A stretch of DNA of 18,203 nucleotides, taken from NCBI GenBank assembly GCA_023394015.1, contig JAEXBL010000442.1, positions 1 to 18,203 of the forward strand, written 5' to 3'. Below are positions 1 through 8,305 of this stretch, in pieces. The number at the start of each line of letters is the position of its first letter. The stretch's first letter is position 1. The notes beneath the pieces are model-generated. The model saw only the letters and a list, made by a program, of their open reading frames with translations. It did not search any database and was not told the origin of the DNA. A program made the position numbers and the translations under genes. This DNA is from Pseudomonadota bacterium (GTDB taxonomy: Bacteria > Pseudomonadota > Gammaproteobacteria > Burkholderiales > Burkholderiaceae_C).

Positions 1-1080
1 GGGGGGCCGCGCCCGGCGCAGCGCCAGAGGGGAAAGATGGTGGCGGGGGTCGGCGCCGGTCCGGCCGGGGTGGCGGCGGCGCAGCAGCTGGCGGGCGCCG
101 GGCACGCGGTGACGCTGTTCGAGAAGAACGACCGCATCGGCGGCCTGCTGCGCTATGGCATCCCGGATTTCAAGCTGGAAAAGCGCCACATCGACCGCCG
201 CGTCGAGCAGATGCAGGCCGAGGGCGTGACCTTCCGCACCGGCGTGCTGGTGGGCGGGCTGCCGGGCGAAGGCCCGGGCGCCAAGGTCACCAACCTGGCG
301 AAAGAAACGGTGTCGGCCGCGCAGCTGATGCAGGACTTCGACGCCGTGCTGCTCACGGGCGGCGCCGAGCAGTCGCGCGATCTGCCGGTGCCGGGGCGCG
401 AGCTGGACGGTGTGCATTTCGCGATGGAGCTGCTGCCGCAGCAGAACCGCGCCAACGCGGGCGACAAGCTGAAGGACGCGATCTCGGCCAAGGGCAAGCA
501 TGTCGTCGTCATCGGCGGCGGCGACACCGGCAGCGACTGCGTCGGCACCAGCAACCGCCACGGCGCCAAGAGCGTGACGCAGTTCGAGCTCATGCCCATG
601 CCGCCTGAAGCAGAGAACAAGCCGCTGGTGTGGCCCTACTGGCCGATCAAGCTGCGCACCAGCTCCAGCCACGAGGAGGGTGCGCAGCGCGAGTTCGCCA
701 TCTCCACCAAGCAGTTCAATGGCGACAAGGGGCGGGTGAAAAGCCTGACCACGGTGCAGGTGGAGTTCAAGGACGGCAAGCTCACCGAGGTGCCCGGTAC
801 CGAGAAGGAATGGCCGGCCGACCTGGTGCTGCTGGCCATGGGCTTCACCAACCCGGTCGCCAGCGTGCTGGAGGCCTTCGGCGTCGACAAGGACGCGCGC
901 GGCAACGCCAAGGCGACCATCGAGCTGGCGGGCGGCTACGCCACCAACGTGAACAAGGTGTTCGCCGCCGGCGACATGCGGCGCGGGCAATCACTTGTCG
1001 TGTGGGCGATCAGGGAGGGCCGCCAGGCCGCCCGTGCCGTGGACGAATTCCTGATGGGGTCGAGCGCGCTGCCGCGTTGA
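1..1080 (+). CDS. gltD: Glutamate synthase (NADPH) small subunit, 5'-truncated
   Basis: This is the small (beta) subunit of glutamate synthase. It passes electrons from NADPH through FAD to the large subunit, which makes glutamate from glutamine and 2-oxoglutarate. The frame is open from base 1, so the gene is cut by the window edge; about 120 N-terminal residues, including the Fe-S cysteine region, are missing. Visible are the first dinucleotide-binding motif GAGPAG (near bases 52-69), the family sequence [21 protein letters not shown], the second nucleotide-binding motif [11 protein letters not shown] (near 511-543), and the C-terminal [20 protein letters not shown], which closes the FAD site. 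The first dozen codons, after a G6 run, match the family poorly, so sequence quality at the edge is uncertain. ddh follows after 118 bp. The family is clear; only the missing start limits the annotation. Confidence 0.95.
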   Translation, partial: GGPRPAQRQRGKMVAGVGAGPAGVAAAQQLAGAGHAVTLFEKNDRIGGLLRYGIPDFKLEKRHIDRRVEQMQAEGVTFRTGVLVGGLPGEGPGAKVTNLAKETVSAAQLMQDFDAVLLTGGAEQSRDLPVPGRELDGVHFAMELLPQQNRANAGDKLKDAISAKGKHVVVIGGGDTGSDCVGTSNRHGAKSVTQFELMPMPPEAENKPLVWPYWPIKLRTSSSHEEGAQREFAISTKQFNGDKGRVKSLTTVQVEFKDGKLTEVPGTEKEWPADLVLLAMGFTNPVASVLEAFGVDKDARGNAKATIELAGGYATNVNKVFAAGDMRRGQSLVVWAIREGRQAARAVDEFLMGSSALPR

Positions 1081-1198
1081 GGCGCCGGCTCTCGTCCAGC
1101 AGGCCATCGCCCTTGCCCGTGGTAAAACTTCGCGCCTCGCGCACCCCTCTGGCCGCAGCCAGTACCGCGGCGCGCACCAATCTACCGAGAAACCTTTC

Positions 1199-2185
1199 AT
1201 GACTTCCCCCATTCGCATTGCCATCGCCGGCCACGGCAACCTGGGCCGCGGCGTCGAGGCCGCCATCGGCCGCAACCCCGACATGCAACTGGTCGGCATC
1301 TACACCCGCCGCGCGCCGCAGCAGCTGCAGCCGCTCACGGCCGGCGTGCCGGTGCACGGCATGGACGCGCTGCCCGATCACGCGGGGCAGATCGACGTGC
1401 TGATCCTGTGCGGCGGCTCCAAGAGCGACCTGCCCGAGCAGGGGCCGCAGTACGCGGCGCTGTTCAACACCGTCGACAGCTTCGACACCCACGCGCGCAT
1501 TCCCGGGTACTTCGCCGCCGTCGATGCGCAGGCAGCGGCCAACCAGAAGACGGCGCTGATTTCCGCTGGCTGGGACCCCGGCATGTTCTCCATCAACCGC
1601 GTGATGGGCGAGGCGCTGCTGCCCGAGGGCGCCACCTACACCTTCTGGGGCAAGGGCCTGAGCCAGGGCCATTCCGACGCCATTCGCCGCGTGCCCGGCG
1701 TGGCCGGCGGCGTGCAGTACACCGTGCCGGTGCCGGCGGCGGTGGCGCAGGTGCGCAGCGGCAGCCGCCCGCAGCTCAGCACGCGGCAAAAGCACACGCG
1801 CGAATGCTTCGTGGTGCTGGCCGAGGGCGCCGATGCCGACCAGGTGCGGCAGGCCATCGTCACCATGCCGCACTACTTCGACGAATACGACACCACGGTG
1901 CACTTCATCAGCGCCGAAGAACTGCAGCGCGACCACGGCGCGATGCCGCACGGCGGCTTCGTCATCCGCAGCGGGCAGACCAGCGCGGGCAGCACGCAGA
2001 TCATCGAATACGGCCTGACCCTGGGCAGCAACCCCGAATTCACGTCCAGCGTGCTGGTGGCCTACGCGCGCGCCGTGCACCGCCTGCACGGCCAGGGTCA
2101 GTACGGCGCCAAGACGGTGTTCGACGTGCCGCCCGGCCTGCTGTCGCCCAAGAGCGCCGGGCAGCTGCGCGCCGAGTTGCTGTAG
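1199..2185 (+). CDS. ddh: meso-Diaminopimelate D-dehydrogenase
   Basis: This enzyme reversibly converts tetrahydrodipicolinate, ammonia and NADPH to meso-diaminopimelate. It is a one-step alternative to the acylated branches of the lysine/peptidoglycan pathway. The 328-residue protein is close to the usual length (about 320). It begins with a Rossmann motif, GHGNLG (residues 11-16). It carries family-typical blocks: WDPGMFSINR (125-134), FWGKGLSQGHSDAIRR (149-164), TMPHYF (222-227), MPHGG (249-253) and NPEFTSS (278-284). It matches the Corynebacterium-type enzyme as I remember it across its whole length. The ATG at 1199 places the Rossmann strand right after the start; the ribosome-binding site is weak. 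It lies between gltD and mlaF, so it is near a glutamate/ammonia gene and upstream of envelope genes. An operon with gltD is possible but not shown. Confidence 0.93.
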   Translation: MTSPIRIAIAGHGNLGRGVEAAIGRNPDMQLVGIYTRRAPQQLQPLTAGVPVHGMDALPDHAGQIDVLILCGGSKSDLPEQGPQYAALFNTVDSFDTHARIPGYFAAVDAQAAANQKTALISAGWDPGMFSINRVMGEALLPEGATYTFWGKGLSQGHSDAIRRVPGVAGGVQYTVPVPAAVAQVRSGSRPQLSTRQKHTRECFVVLAEGADADQVRQAIVTMPHYFDEYDTTVHFISAEELQRDHGAMPHGGFVIRSGQTSAGSTQIIEYGLTLGSNPEFTSSVLVAYARAVHRLHGQGQYGAKTVFDVPPGLLSPKSAGQLRAELL

Positions 2186-2234
2186 GCCCGCCGCGCGTCG
2201 GTGCGGCGCACCTTGTCGGTGGGTGAGTAAATGC

Positions 2235-2281
2235 GGCCTGAACGATGTTCCAGGCCACGCTCCTTGCTATCTGAAAGATAG
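2235..2281 (+). repeat. Two adjacent stem-loops in the ddh-mlaF gap
   Basis: The first stem is GGCCTG (2235-2240) with CAGGCC (2251-2256), extended inward by AAC/GTT around one bulged C. The second is CTATCT (2267-2272) with AGATAG (2276-2281) around a GAA loop. Neither is followed by a T-run, so a simple intrinsic terminator is unlikely. The second hairpin lies in locally AT-richer sequence. From memory it recalls the 'GCTATC...GATAGC' intergenic repeats common in Comamonadaceae; that resemblance was not tested. Confidence 0.5.
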
Positions 2282-2299
2282 TGGCTGCAGGGCGCCGAC

Positions 2300-2317
2300 C
2301 CCCGCCTTTTGGCGGGG
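2300..2317 (+). repeat. GC-rich hairpin with T4 loop upstream of mlaF
   Basis: CCCCGCC (2300-2306) pairs perfectly with GGCGGGG (2311-2317) around a TTTT loop. There is no T-run after it on either strand. It is the third stem-loop in the ddh-mlaF gap and would be very stable in RNA. Its role is unknown. Confidence 0.5.
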
Positions 2318-2365
2318 TGCGCGCCGCCGCCGGTGGCGGGTAAACCCGGTATCATGGGGCGTGCC

Positions 2366-2389
2366 GCCGGTTTGCCGACCGGCTTTTTT
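2366..2389 (+). terminator. Terminator-like hairpin plus T6 just before mlaF
   Basis: GCCGGT (2366-2371) pairs with ACCGGC (2378-2383) around a 6-base loop, followed at once by six T (2384-2389). This is the layout of a Rho-independent terminator. It would end transcripts from gltD/ddh. However, the T-run ends only six bases before the mlaF ATG, so any mla transcript starting upstream must read through it. It also occupies the place where a Shine-Dalgarno sequence would be expected. It may therefore act as an attenuator or translation modulator. Confidence 0.55.
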
Positions 2390-2395
2390 GTTCCC

Positions 2396-3226
2396 ATGTC
2401 CGATTCTTCCTCCACCGCCGACGCCCCGGTCGCCCTCGTCGAGTTGCGCGACGTGAGCTTTGGCTACGGCGCGCGCCCGGTGCTGCAGGGCCTGTCGCTG
2501 TCGGTGCCGCGCGGCCGGGTGACGGCGCTGATGGGGCCGTCGGGCTGCGGCAAGACCACGGTGCTGCGCCTCATCGGCGGCCAGCAGCGGGCGCAGCAGG
2601 GCCAGGTGCTGGTGTCGGGCCAGGACATGGGCGCCATGGACGAGACCCAGCTGTATGCCGCGCGCCGGCGCATGGGCATGCTGTTCCAGTTCGGCGCGCT
2701 GTTCACCGACCTGTCGGTGTTCGACAACGTGGCCTTTCCGCTGCGCGAGCACACCCGGCTGCCCGAGGCGCTGGTGCGGGACATCGTGCTGATGAAGCTG
2801 GACGCCGTGGGCCTGCGCGGCGCGCGCGATCTGATGCCCTCGCAGGTCTCCGGCGGCATGGCGCGGCGCGTGGCGCTGGCGCGGGCCATCGCGCTCGACC
2901 CCGAACTGGTGATGTACGACGAGCCCTTTGCCGGGCTGGACCCGATCTCGCTGGGCACGGCGGCGCAGCTCATCCGCCAGCTCAACGACGCGCTGGGCGT
3001 CACCAGCATCGTGGTGTCGCACGACGTGCAGGAAACCTTTCTGATCGCCGACCAGGTGATCCTGCTGGCCGGCGGCAAGGTGGCCGCGCAGGGCACGCCG
3101 GACGAGCTGCGCGCCAGCACCGACCCGCTGGTGCGCCAGTTCTTCGGCATGGACATGGAGGGGCCGGTGCAGTTTCACTACCCCGGCCCGAGCGTGGAGC
3201 AGGATTTCGGCGTGGAGGTGGCCTGA
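2396..3226 (+). CDS. mlaF: Mla phospholipid transporter ATPase
   Basis: This is the ATP-hydrolysing subunit of the inner-membrane MlaFEDB complex, which moves phospholipids between the membranes and keeps outer-membrane lipid asymmetry. The 276 residues contain all ABC motifs: Walker A GPSGCGKTT (47-55), a Q-loop in LFQFGALF, the signature VSGGMARRVALARA, Walker B LVMYDEPFAGLDP and the H-loop VVSHD. The frame can be extended to a TTG at 2309, but those 29 residues are not family-like, so the ATG at 2396 (MSDSS) is preferred. No Shine-Dalgarno sequence is visible before it; a hairpin and T6 run sit there instead. The stop codon is immediately followed by the mlaE ATG, indicating translational coupling. 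Confidence 0.95.
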   Translation: MSDSSSTADAPVALVELRDVSFGYGARPVLQGLSLSVPRGRVTALMGPSGCGKTTVLRLIGGQQRAQQGQVLVSGQDMGAMDETQLYAARRRMGMLFQFGALFTDLSVFDNVAFPLREHTRLPEALVRDIVLMKLDAVGLRGARDLMPSQVSGGMARRVALARAIALDPELVMYDEPFAGLDPISLGTAAQLIRQLNDALGVTSIVVSHDVQETFLIADQVILLAGGKVAAQGTPDELRASTDPLVRQFFGMDMEGPVQFHYPGPSVEQDFGVEVA

Positions 3227-4009
3227 ATGCGCTGGTGGCACCCCGCCGACGTCGGCCTGGCCACGCGCCGGCTGCTGGCCGACGTGGGTTATGCGGCGCG
3301 CTTTTTCTGGCGCCTGGTCAGGCTGCTGGGGCCCACGCTGCGGCGCTTTTCGCTGGTGCGCGACCAGATCCACTTTCTGGGCAACTACTCGCTGGCCATC
3401 ATCGCCGTGTCGGGGCTGTTCGTGGGCTTCGTGCTGGCCTTGCAGGGCTACTACATCCTGCAGCGCTACGGCTCGGCCGAGGCGGTGGGCATGATGGTGA
3501 CGCTGTCGCTGCTGCGCGAGCTGGGGCCGGTGGTGACGGCGCTGCTGTTCGCCGGCCGCGCCGGCACCTCGCTCACGGCCGAGATCGGGCTGATGAAGTC
3601 GGGCGAGCAGTTCAGCGCCATGGAGATGATGGCGGTGGACCCGATCCAGCGCATCGTCGCGCCGCGCTTCTGGGCCGGGGTGATCGCCATGCCGCTGCTC
3701 ACCGCCGTGTTCAACGCCGTCGGCGTGCTGGGCGGCTGGGTCGTCAGCGTGCCGATGATCGGCGTCGATCCGGGCGCGTTCTGGAGCCAGATGCAGGGCG
3801 GCGTGGACCTGTGGGCCGACCTGGGCAACGGCGTCATCAAGAGCGTCGTGTTTGGCGTGGCGGTGACCTTCGTGGCGCTGCTGCAGGGCTATCTGGCGCG
3901 GCCCACGGCCGAGGGGGTGGCGCGCGCCACCACCCGCACGGTGGTGATGGCCTCGCTGCTGGTGCTGGGGCTGGACTTCCTGCTCACGGCGCTGATGTTT
4001 TCCTATTGA
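3227..4009 (+). CDS. mlaE: Mla phospholipid transporter permease
   Basis: This is the integral inner-membrane subunit of the MlaFEDB complex, forming the lipid cavity above the MlaF ATPase. The 260-residue length is standard for MlaE. It has an amphipathic N-terminal part (about 1-45), then hydrophobic helices near 54-78, 92-112, 147-178, 203-222 and 240-258. The family hallmark RELGPVVTALLFAGRAG (97-113), with the following TAEIGLMKSGEQ, is fully present; this stretch contacts the ATPase. The start codon abuts the mlaF stop codon with no gap, and mlaD follows after 18 bp. There is no sign of damage. Confidence 0.95.
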   Translation: MRWWHPADVGLATRRLLADVGYAARFFWRLVRLLGPTLRRFSLVRDQIHFLGNYSLAIIAVSGLFVGFVLALQGYYILQRYGSAEAVGMMVTLSLLRELGPVVTALLFAGRAGTSLTAEIGLMKSGEQFSAMEMMAVDPIQRIVAPRFWAGVIAMPLLTAVFNAVGVLGGWVVSVPMIGVDPGAFWSQMQGGVDLWADLGNGVIKSVVFGVAVTFVALLQGYLARPTAEGVARATTRTVVMASLLVLGLDFLLTALMFSY

Positions 4010-4027
4010 CGTGAGGGCGAGCTGACC

Positions 4028-4531
4028 ATGGAACGCTCCAAGAATGACCTCTGGGTGGGCCTGTTCGTGATGATCGGGCTGGCGGCGCTGGTGTTTCTGG
4101 CGCTGCAGGCGGCCAACCTGCTGGCGCTGAACTTCCAGCCCACCTACCGCATCACCGCGCGCTTCGACAACATCGGCGGCCTCAAGCCCAAGGCGGCGGT
4201 GCGCAGCGGCGGCGTGGTGGTCGGCCGCGTGGCCAGCCTGCACTTCGACGACGAGCGCTACCAGGCCAGCATCGCGCTGGACATGGACGCGCGCTTCAAG
4301 TTCCCGAAGGACAGCTCGCTGAAGATCCTGACCAGTGGCCTGCTGGGCGAGCAGTACATCGGCATCGAGGCCGGCGCCGCCGACGACAACCTGGTCGCTG
4401 GCGATAATGTGAGCAACACGCAGTCGGCGGTGGTGCTGGAGAACCTGATCAGCCGCTTTCTGTTCGACAGCGCGGCCGCCGGCGCATCCCCCGGCGGTGC
4501 TGGCAAGCCGGCGGCTGGTGGGGTGCAATAG
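4028..4531 (+). CDS. mlaD: Mla MCE-domain lipid-binding protein
   Basis: This is the membrane-anchored MCE (mammalian cell entry) subunit, which forms a hexameric periplasmic ring on MlaE and exchanges phospholipid with MlaC. The 167 residues show one N-terminal transmembrane helix (about 9-29). The MCE domain follows (about 38-115), with FDNIGGLKPKAAVRSGGVVVGRV near its start and LTSGLLGEQYIGIE near its end. A helix, AVVLENLISRFLF (134-146), corresponds to the pore-lining C-terminal helix. The last 20 residues are a loose Gly/Ala/Pro tail. A weak GAGG (4013-4016) precedes the ATG. It is separated from mlaA by 59 bp holding a GC-rich hairpin. Confidence 0.94.
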   Translation: MERSKNDLWVGLFVMIGLAALVFLALQAANLLALNFQPTYRITARFDNIGGLKPKAAVRSGGVVVGRVASLHFDDERYQASIALDMDARFKFPKDSSLKILTSGLLGEQYIGIEAGAADDNLVAGDNVSNTQSAVVLENLISRFLFDSAAAGASPGGAGKPAAGGVQ

Positions 4532-4539
4532 CCGCTCGA

Positions 4540-4564
4540 CGCGGCCCCACGCCTCCGGGCCGCG
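4540..4564 (+). repeat. Intercistronic hairpin between mlaD and mlaA
   Basis: CGCGGCCC (4540-4547) pairs perfectly with GGGCCGCG (4557-4564) around a 9-base loop. There is no T-run, so termination in the intrinsic way is unlikely. A stable stem between cistrons of one operon could protect the 3' end of mlaFED mRNA or set the ratio of mlaFED to mlaACB. That role is inference. Confidence 0.45.
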
Positions 4565-4590
4565 CGCCAAGACATGACAGGAACGCCTCA

Positions 4591-5397
4591 ATGAATACGC
4601 AGATCGCCGCCCGCCTGGCGCGGCTGGCCCAGGGCGCCGCCTTGGCGCTGGCGCTGGCCGGCTGCGCCACCGCGCCGGGCGGCGACCCGCGCGACCCCTG
4701 GGAGTCGTACAACCGCTCGATGACAAAGTTCAACGACGCGGTGGACACGGCCGTGCTCAAGCCCGTGGCCACGGCCTACAAGGAGGCGGTGCCGCAGCCG
4801 GTGCGCACCGGCGTGCGCAACTTTTTCGGCAACCTGGGCGACGTCTGGTCCTTCGTCAACAACGTGCTGCAGGCCAAGCCCGAGGGCGCGCTGCACTCCT
4901 TCTGGCGCGTGGTCATCAACACCACCATGGGCCTGGGCGGCGTGCTCGACCCGGCCACCGAGATGCGCCTGGAGCGCCACCGCGAAGACTTCGGCCAGAC
5001 CCTGGGCCGCTGGGGCGTGCCCTCCGGCCCCTACTTCGTGCTGCCGCTGCTGGGGCCGTCCACGCTGCGCGACACGGTGGCGCTGCCGGTCGATGCCTAT
5101 GGCAACCCGCTGGGCCACGTCAACGACATCCCGGTGCGCAACACCCTGATCGGCGTCAACGTGATCCAGACACGCGCCGGCCTGCTGACCACCACCGACC
5201 TGCTCGAGGCGGCGGCGCTGGACAAGTACAGCTTCCAGCGCGATGCCTACCTGCAAAAGCGCCTCAGCGAGGTGCACGACGGCAACCCGCCGCGCGACGA
5301 GGAGCGCTACGACCTCGACGAGGACGGGGCGGAAGCCGAGGCCGCCAGCGCCCCCGTGCCCGCGGCGTCGGCAGCGGCAGCAGCGGGCGACCAGTAG
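4591..5397 (+). CDS. mlaA: Mla outer-membrane lipoprotein (VacJ family)
   Basis: MlaA sits in the outer membrane, removes phospholipids from the outer leaflet and passes them to periplasmic MlaC. The 268-residue protein has a lipoprotein signal peptide with lipobox L22-A-G-C25, so Cys25 should be lipidated. Family features follow: DPWESYNRSMTKFND (about 34-48), VRNFFGNLGDVWSFVNNVLQ, REDFGQTLGRWGVPSGPYFVLPLLGPS and YGNPLGH. The C-terminal tail is acidic, then Ala-rich and low in complexity, which is common in this family. An AGGA (4579-4582) lies eight bases before the ATG. In E. coli mlaA is unlinked from the mla operon; here it lies inside it between mlaD and mlaC, so the whole pathway is encoded together. 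Confidence 0.95.
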   Translation: MNTQIAARLARLAQGAALALALAGCATAPGGDPRDPWESYNRSMTKFNDAVDTAVLKPVATAYKEAVPQPVRTGVRNFFGNLGDVWSFVNNVLQAKPEGALHSFWRVVINTTMGLGGVLDPATEMRLERHREDFGQTLGRWGVPSGPYFVLPLLGPSTLRDTVALPVDAYGNPLGHVNDIPVRNTLIGVNVIQTRAGLLTTTDLLEAAALDKYSFQRDAYLQKRLSEVHDGNPPRDEERYDLDEDGAEAEAASAPVPAASAAAAAGDQ

Positions 5398-5455
5398 CAC
5401 AACTTGTAACAGGGCCGGGGAACCCGCGCGGCGCGGCAGATTCAAAATCGCCATG

Positions 5456-5480
5456 GGCGCCGGGTGCGCCTTGGGTTTTT
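5456..5480 (+). terminator. Possible weak terminator/attenuator before mlaC
   Basis: GGCGC (5456-5460) pairs with GCGCC (5466-5470) around a CGGGT loop. It is followed by TTGGG and then five T (5476-5480). The stem is short and the T-run is offset, so this is a weak candidate. It lies 20-45 bases before the mlaC ATG, in the same relation as the stronger hairpin before mlaF. Confidence 0.3.
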
Positions 5481-5499
5481 GTTCAGAAAGAAAGAAGAC

Positions 5500-6168
5500 A
5501 TGAAGATTGCCGATCGCCGTTCGTTCGTCCGCTTCACCGCCAGCGCGCTGAGCGCCCTGGCCGTGGCCGCCGCCGCGCCCTGGGCGCAGGCGCAGGCGCA
5601 GGCTGCCGACGAGGCGCCCGACGCCATGATCCGCCGCCTCTCGGTCGAGGTGCTGGACACCATCAAGTCCGACAAGGCGCTGCAGGCGGGCGACATCAAC
5701 AGCGTCATGGCGGCGGTGGACGCCAAGATCATGCCCAACGTCAACTTCACCCGCATGACCGCCTCGGCCACCGGCCCCAGCTGGCGCAAGGCCACGCCGG
5801 CGCAGCGCCAGCGCCTGCAGGACGAGTTCAAGAGCCTGCTGGTGCGCACCTACGCCGGTGCGCTCAAGCAGGTCGACAACCAGACGGTGGACGTGCTGCC
5901 GCTGCGTGGCGCCGCGACCGACAAGGAGGTGGTGGTGCGCACCCTGGTCCGCGGCCAGGGCGACCCGGTGCAGGTGGACTACCGCATGGAGCGCACGCCG
6001 GGCCAGGGCGCGGGCTGGAAGATCTACGACCTGAACGTGGTCGGCGTCTGGCTGGTGGACAACTACCGCCCGCAGTTCGCGCAGCAGATCAACACTGGCG
6101 GCGTCGATGGGCTGATCAAGTCGCTGGCCGAGCGCAACCAGGCCAACGTGGCCGGCGACAAGAGCTGA
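5500..6168 (+). CDS. mlaC: Mla periplasmic phospholipid-binding protein
   Basis: MlaC is the soluble periplasmic carrier that shuttles phospholipid between outer-membrane MlaA and inner-membrane MlaD. The 222-residue protein has an N-terminal signal (about 1-35) and a mature domain with typical MlaC features: a phenylalanine/basic-rich central helix region, LLVRTYAGALKQV, VRTLVRG, and the C-terminal WKIYDLNVVGVWLVDNYRPQF. A GTG at 5464 is in frame but would place charged residues before the signal, so the ATG at 5500 is chosen; it follows a purine-rich AGAAAGAAG. The signal starts with D-R-R-S-F-V-R (5-11), close to a twin-arginine motif, so Tat export is possible. A tandem GCGCAG triplet encodes AQAQAQ at the likely cleavage site. 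Confidence 0.94.
   Translation: MKIADRRSFVRFTASALSALAVAAAAPWAQAQAQAADEAPDAMIRRLSVEVLDTIKSDKALQAGDINSVMAAVDAKIMPNVNFTRMTASATGPSWRKATPAQRQRLQDEFKSLLVRTYAGALKQVDNQTVDVLPLRGAATDKEVVVRTLVRGQGDPVQVDYRMERTPGQGAGWKIYDLNVVGVWLVDNYRPQFAQQINTGGVDGLIKSLAERNQANVAGDKS
5584..5601 (+). repeat. Tandem 6-bp repeat (GCGCAG x3) in the mlaC signal
   Basis: Three perfect GCGCAG units encode Ala-Gln repeats right at the predicted signal-peptide cleavage region of MlaC. Loss or gain of a unit would keep the frame and shift the cleavage site by two residues. This is a simple in-frame repeat of low consequence. Confidence 0.7.
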
Positions 6169-6174
6169 GCCCTC

Positions 6175-6465
6175 ATGCTGGTGCTGCCCGCCGAACTGAC
6201 CCACGCCCAGGCGCACGCCTGCCTGGGCATGCTGCTGGAGGCGGCCCGCGCCGAGAAGGCGCCCCAGGTGCTGGTGGACGCCACGGCGCTGACGCGCTTC
6301 GACTCCTCGGCGCTGGCGGTGCTGCTGGCCTGCCGCCGGGAGTGCCTGCACGACGGCAAGCAGTTTGCCGTGCGCGGCCTGGCGCCGCGGCTGCGCGAGC
6401 TGGCGCGGCTGTACGGCATCGCCGGGCTGCTGCCCGAGCCCGAAGCCGCGCCGGCCGTCAACTGA
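6175..6465 (+). CDS. mlaB: Mla STAS-domain subunit
   Basis: MlaB is the cytoplasmic STAS-domain protein that binds the MlaF ATPase and is needed for assembly and activity of the MlaFEDB complex. The 96-residue length equals that of E. coli MlaB (97). The STAS core is visible as VLVDATALTRFDSSALAVLLACRR (about 32-55), with D43-S44-S45 at the start of the helix that carries the conserved Ser/Thr in this fold. The later FAVRGLAPRLRELARLYGI is also typical. It starts six bases after the mlaC stop and closes the mla gene set. The sequence is short and divergent, so the call leans partly on position. Confidence 0.88.
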   Translation: MLVLPAELTHAQAHACLGMLLEAARAEKAPQVLVDATALTRFDSSALAVLLACRRECLHDGKQFAVRGLAPRLRELARLYGIAGLLPEPEAAPAVN

Positions 6466-6545
6466 GGCCCGCCCCGCCCGGCACCCCGGCCATATTCCCG
6501 CCGGCAGCAGGTTTGGGGCCAAGAAAGTAAAATGGTGGGTTGCCT

Positions 6546-7492
<947 letters not shown>

Positions 7493-7496
<4 letters not shown>

Positions 7497-8305
7497 GCGA
7501 GACCGTGATGCGCACCGAGCCGCGCCGCCTGCAGGCCCTGCCCGCGCCCAACGATGGCTGGAAGATGCTGCTCAAGAAGGAGGTGCTGCGCTTCTGGCGC
7601 GTGGCCGTCCAGCCCATCGCCGCGCCGGTGCTCACCGCCGTGCTGTACCTGCTGATCTTCGGCCACGTGCTGAGCGAGCGAGTGCAGGTGTATCCGGGCG
7701 TGAGCTACGTGGCCTTCCTGGTGCCGGGCCTGGTGATGATGAGCATGCTGCAGAACGCCTTTGCCAACAGCGCCTCCAGCCTGGTGCAGAGCAAGATCAT
7801 GGGCAACCTGGTGTTCACGCTGCTCACGCCGCTGTCGGCCTGGCACTGGTTCATCGCCTACGTGGGCGCGGCCATCGCGCGCGGCCTGCTGGTGGGCCTG
7901 GGTGTGTACCTGATCACGCTGCTGTATGCGCCGCCGCGCGCCGCGGCGCTGCCCTGGGTGCTGGTGTTCGCGCTGCTGGGGGCCGGGCTGATGGGCGTGC
8001 TGGGCCTGCTGGCCGGGCTGTGGGCCGACAAGTTCGACCAGATGGCGGTGTTCCAGAACTTCATCGTCATGCCGATGACCTTTCTCGCCGGCGTGTTCTA
8101 TTCCATCCACTCGCTGCCCGGCGTGTGGCAGCAGCTCAGCCATTTCAACCCGTTCTTCTACATGATCGACGGCTTCCGCTACGGCTTCTTCGGCGTCAGC
8201 GACGTCTCGCCCTGGCTCAGTCTGGGCGTGGCCGGCGCCAGCTTCGCCGCCGTGTCGGCGCTGACGCTGTACCTGCTGAAGACCGGCTACAAGCTGCGGG
8301 GGTGA
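7493..8305 (+). CDS. ABC-2 type transporter permease, YadH-like
   Basis: This is the membrane subunit paired with the preceding ATPase. It has 270 residues, with six hydrophobic segments expected for an ABC-2 permease (near 38-58, 68-92, 118-145, 155-180, 190-210 and 240-262). The sequence FNPFFYMIDGFRYGFFGVSD near the C-terminus is a strong marker of the YadH group. The ATG at 7493 overlaps the ATPase stop codon. The frame is open far upstream, but that part is only the shadow of the ATPase gene. The TGA stop (8303-8305) touches the first base of a palindromic repeat, so the transcript leaves this gene directly into a large stem-loop. The cargo cannot be told from sequence. Confidence 0.9.

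Noticed and set aside
1..36. A frameshift or separate gene at the left edge
   Set aside because: The gltD frame is open through these bases, and poor similarity over a dozen codons is better explained by the edge of the window or variable linker sequence.
2350..2355. TATCAT as a -10 box for mlaF
   Set aside because: One mismatch to the consensus, but no -35-like hexamer at the right distance was found, so a promoter cannot be claimed from sequence alone.
2267..4726. An 819-codon open frame on the minus strand across the mla genes
   Set aside because: It is antisense to clearly real mlaF, mlaE and mlaD, its composition is rich in His/Arg/Gln/Ala without domain-like pattern, and such frames arise from the strong third-position GC bias.
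4588..6522. A 644-codon minus-strand open frame over mlaA, mlaC and mlaB
   Set aside because: Antisense shadow of three conserved genes with low-complexity translation; no motif recognised.
6528..6533. TAAAAT as a -10 box for the YadG-like gene
   Set aside because: Close to the consensus, but the region 16-18 bases upstream has no -35 resemblance.
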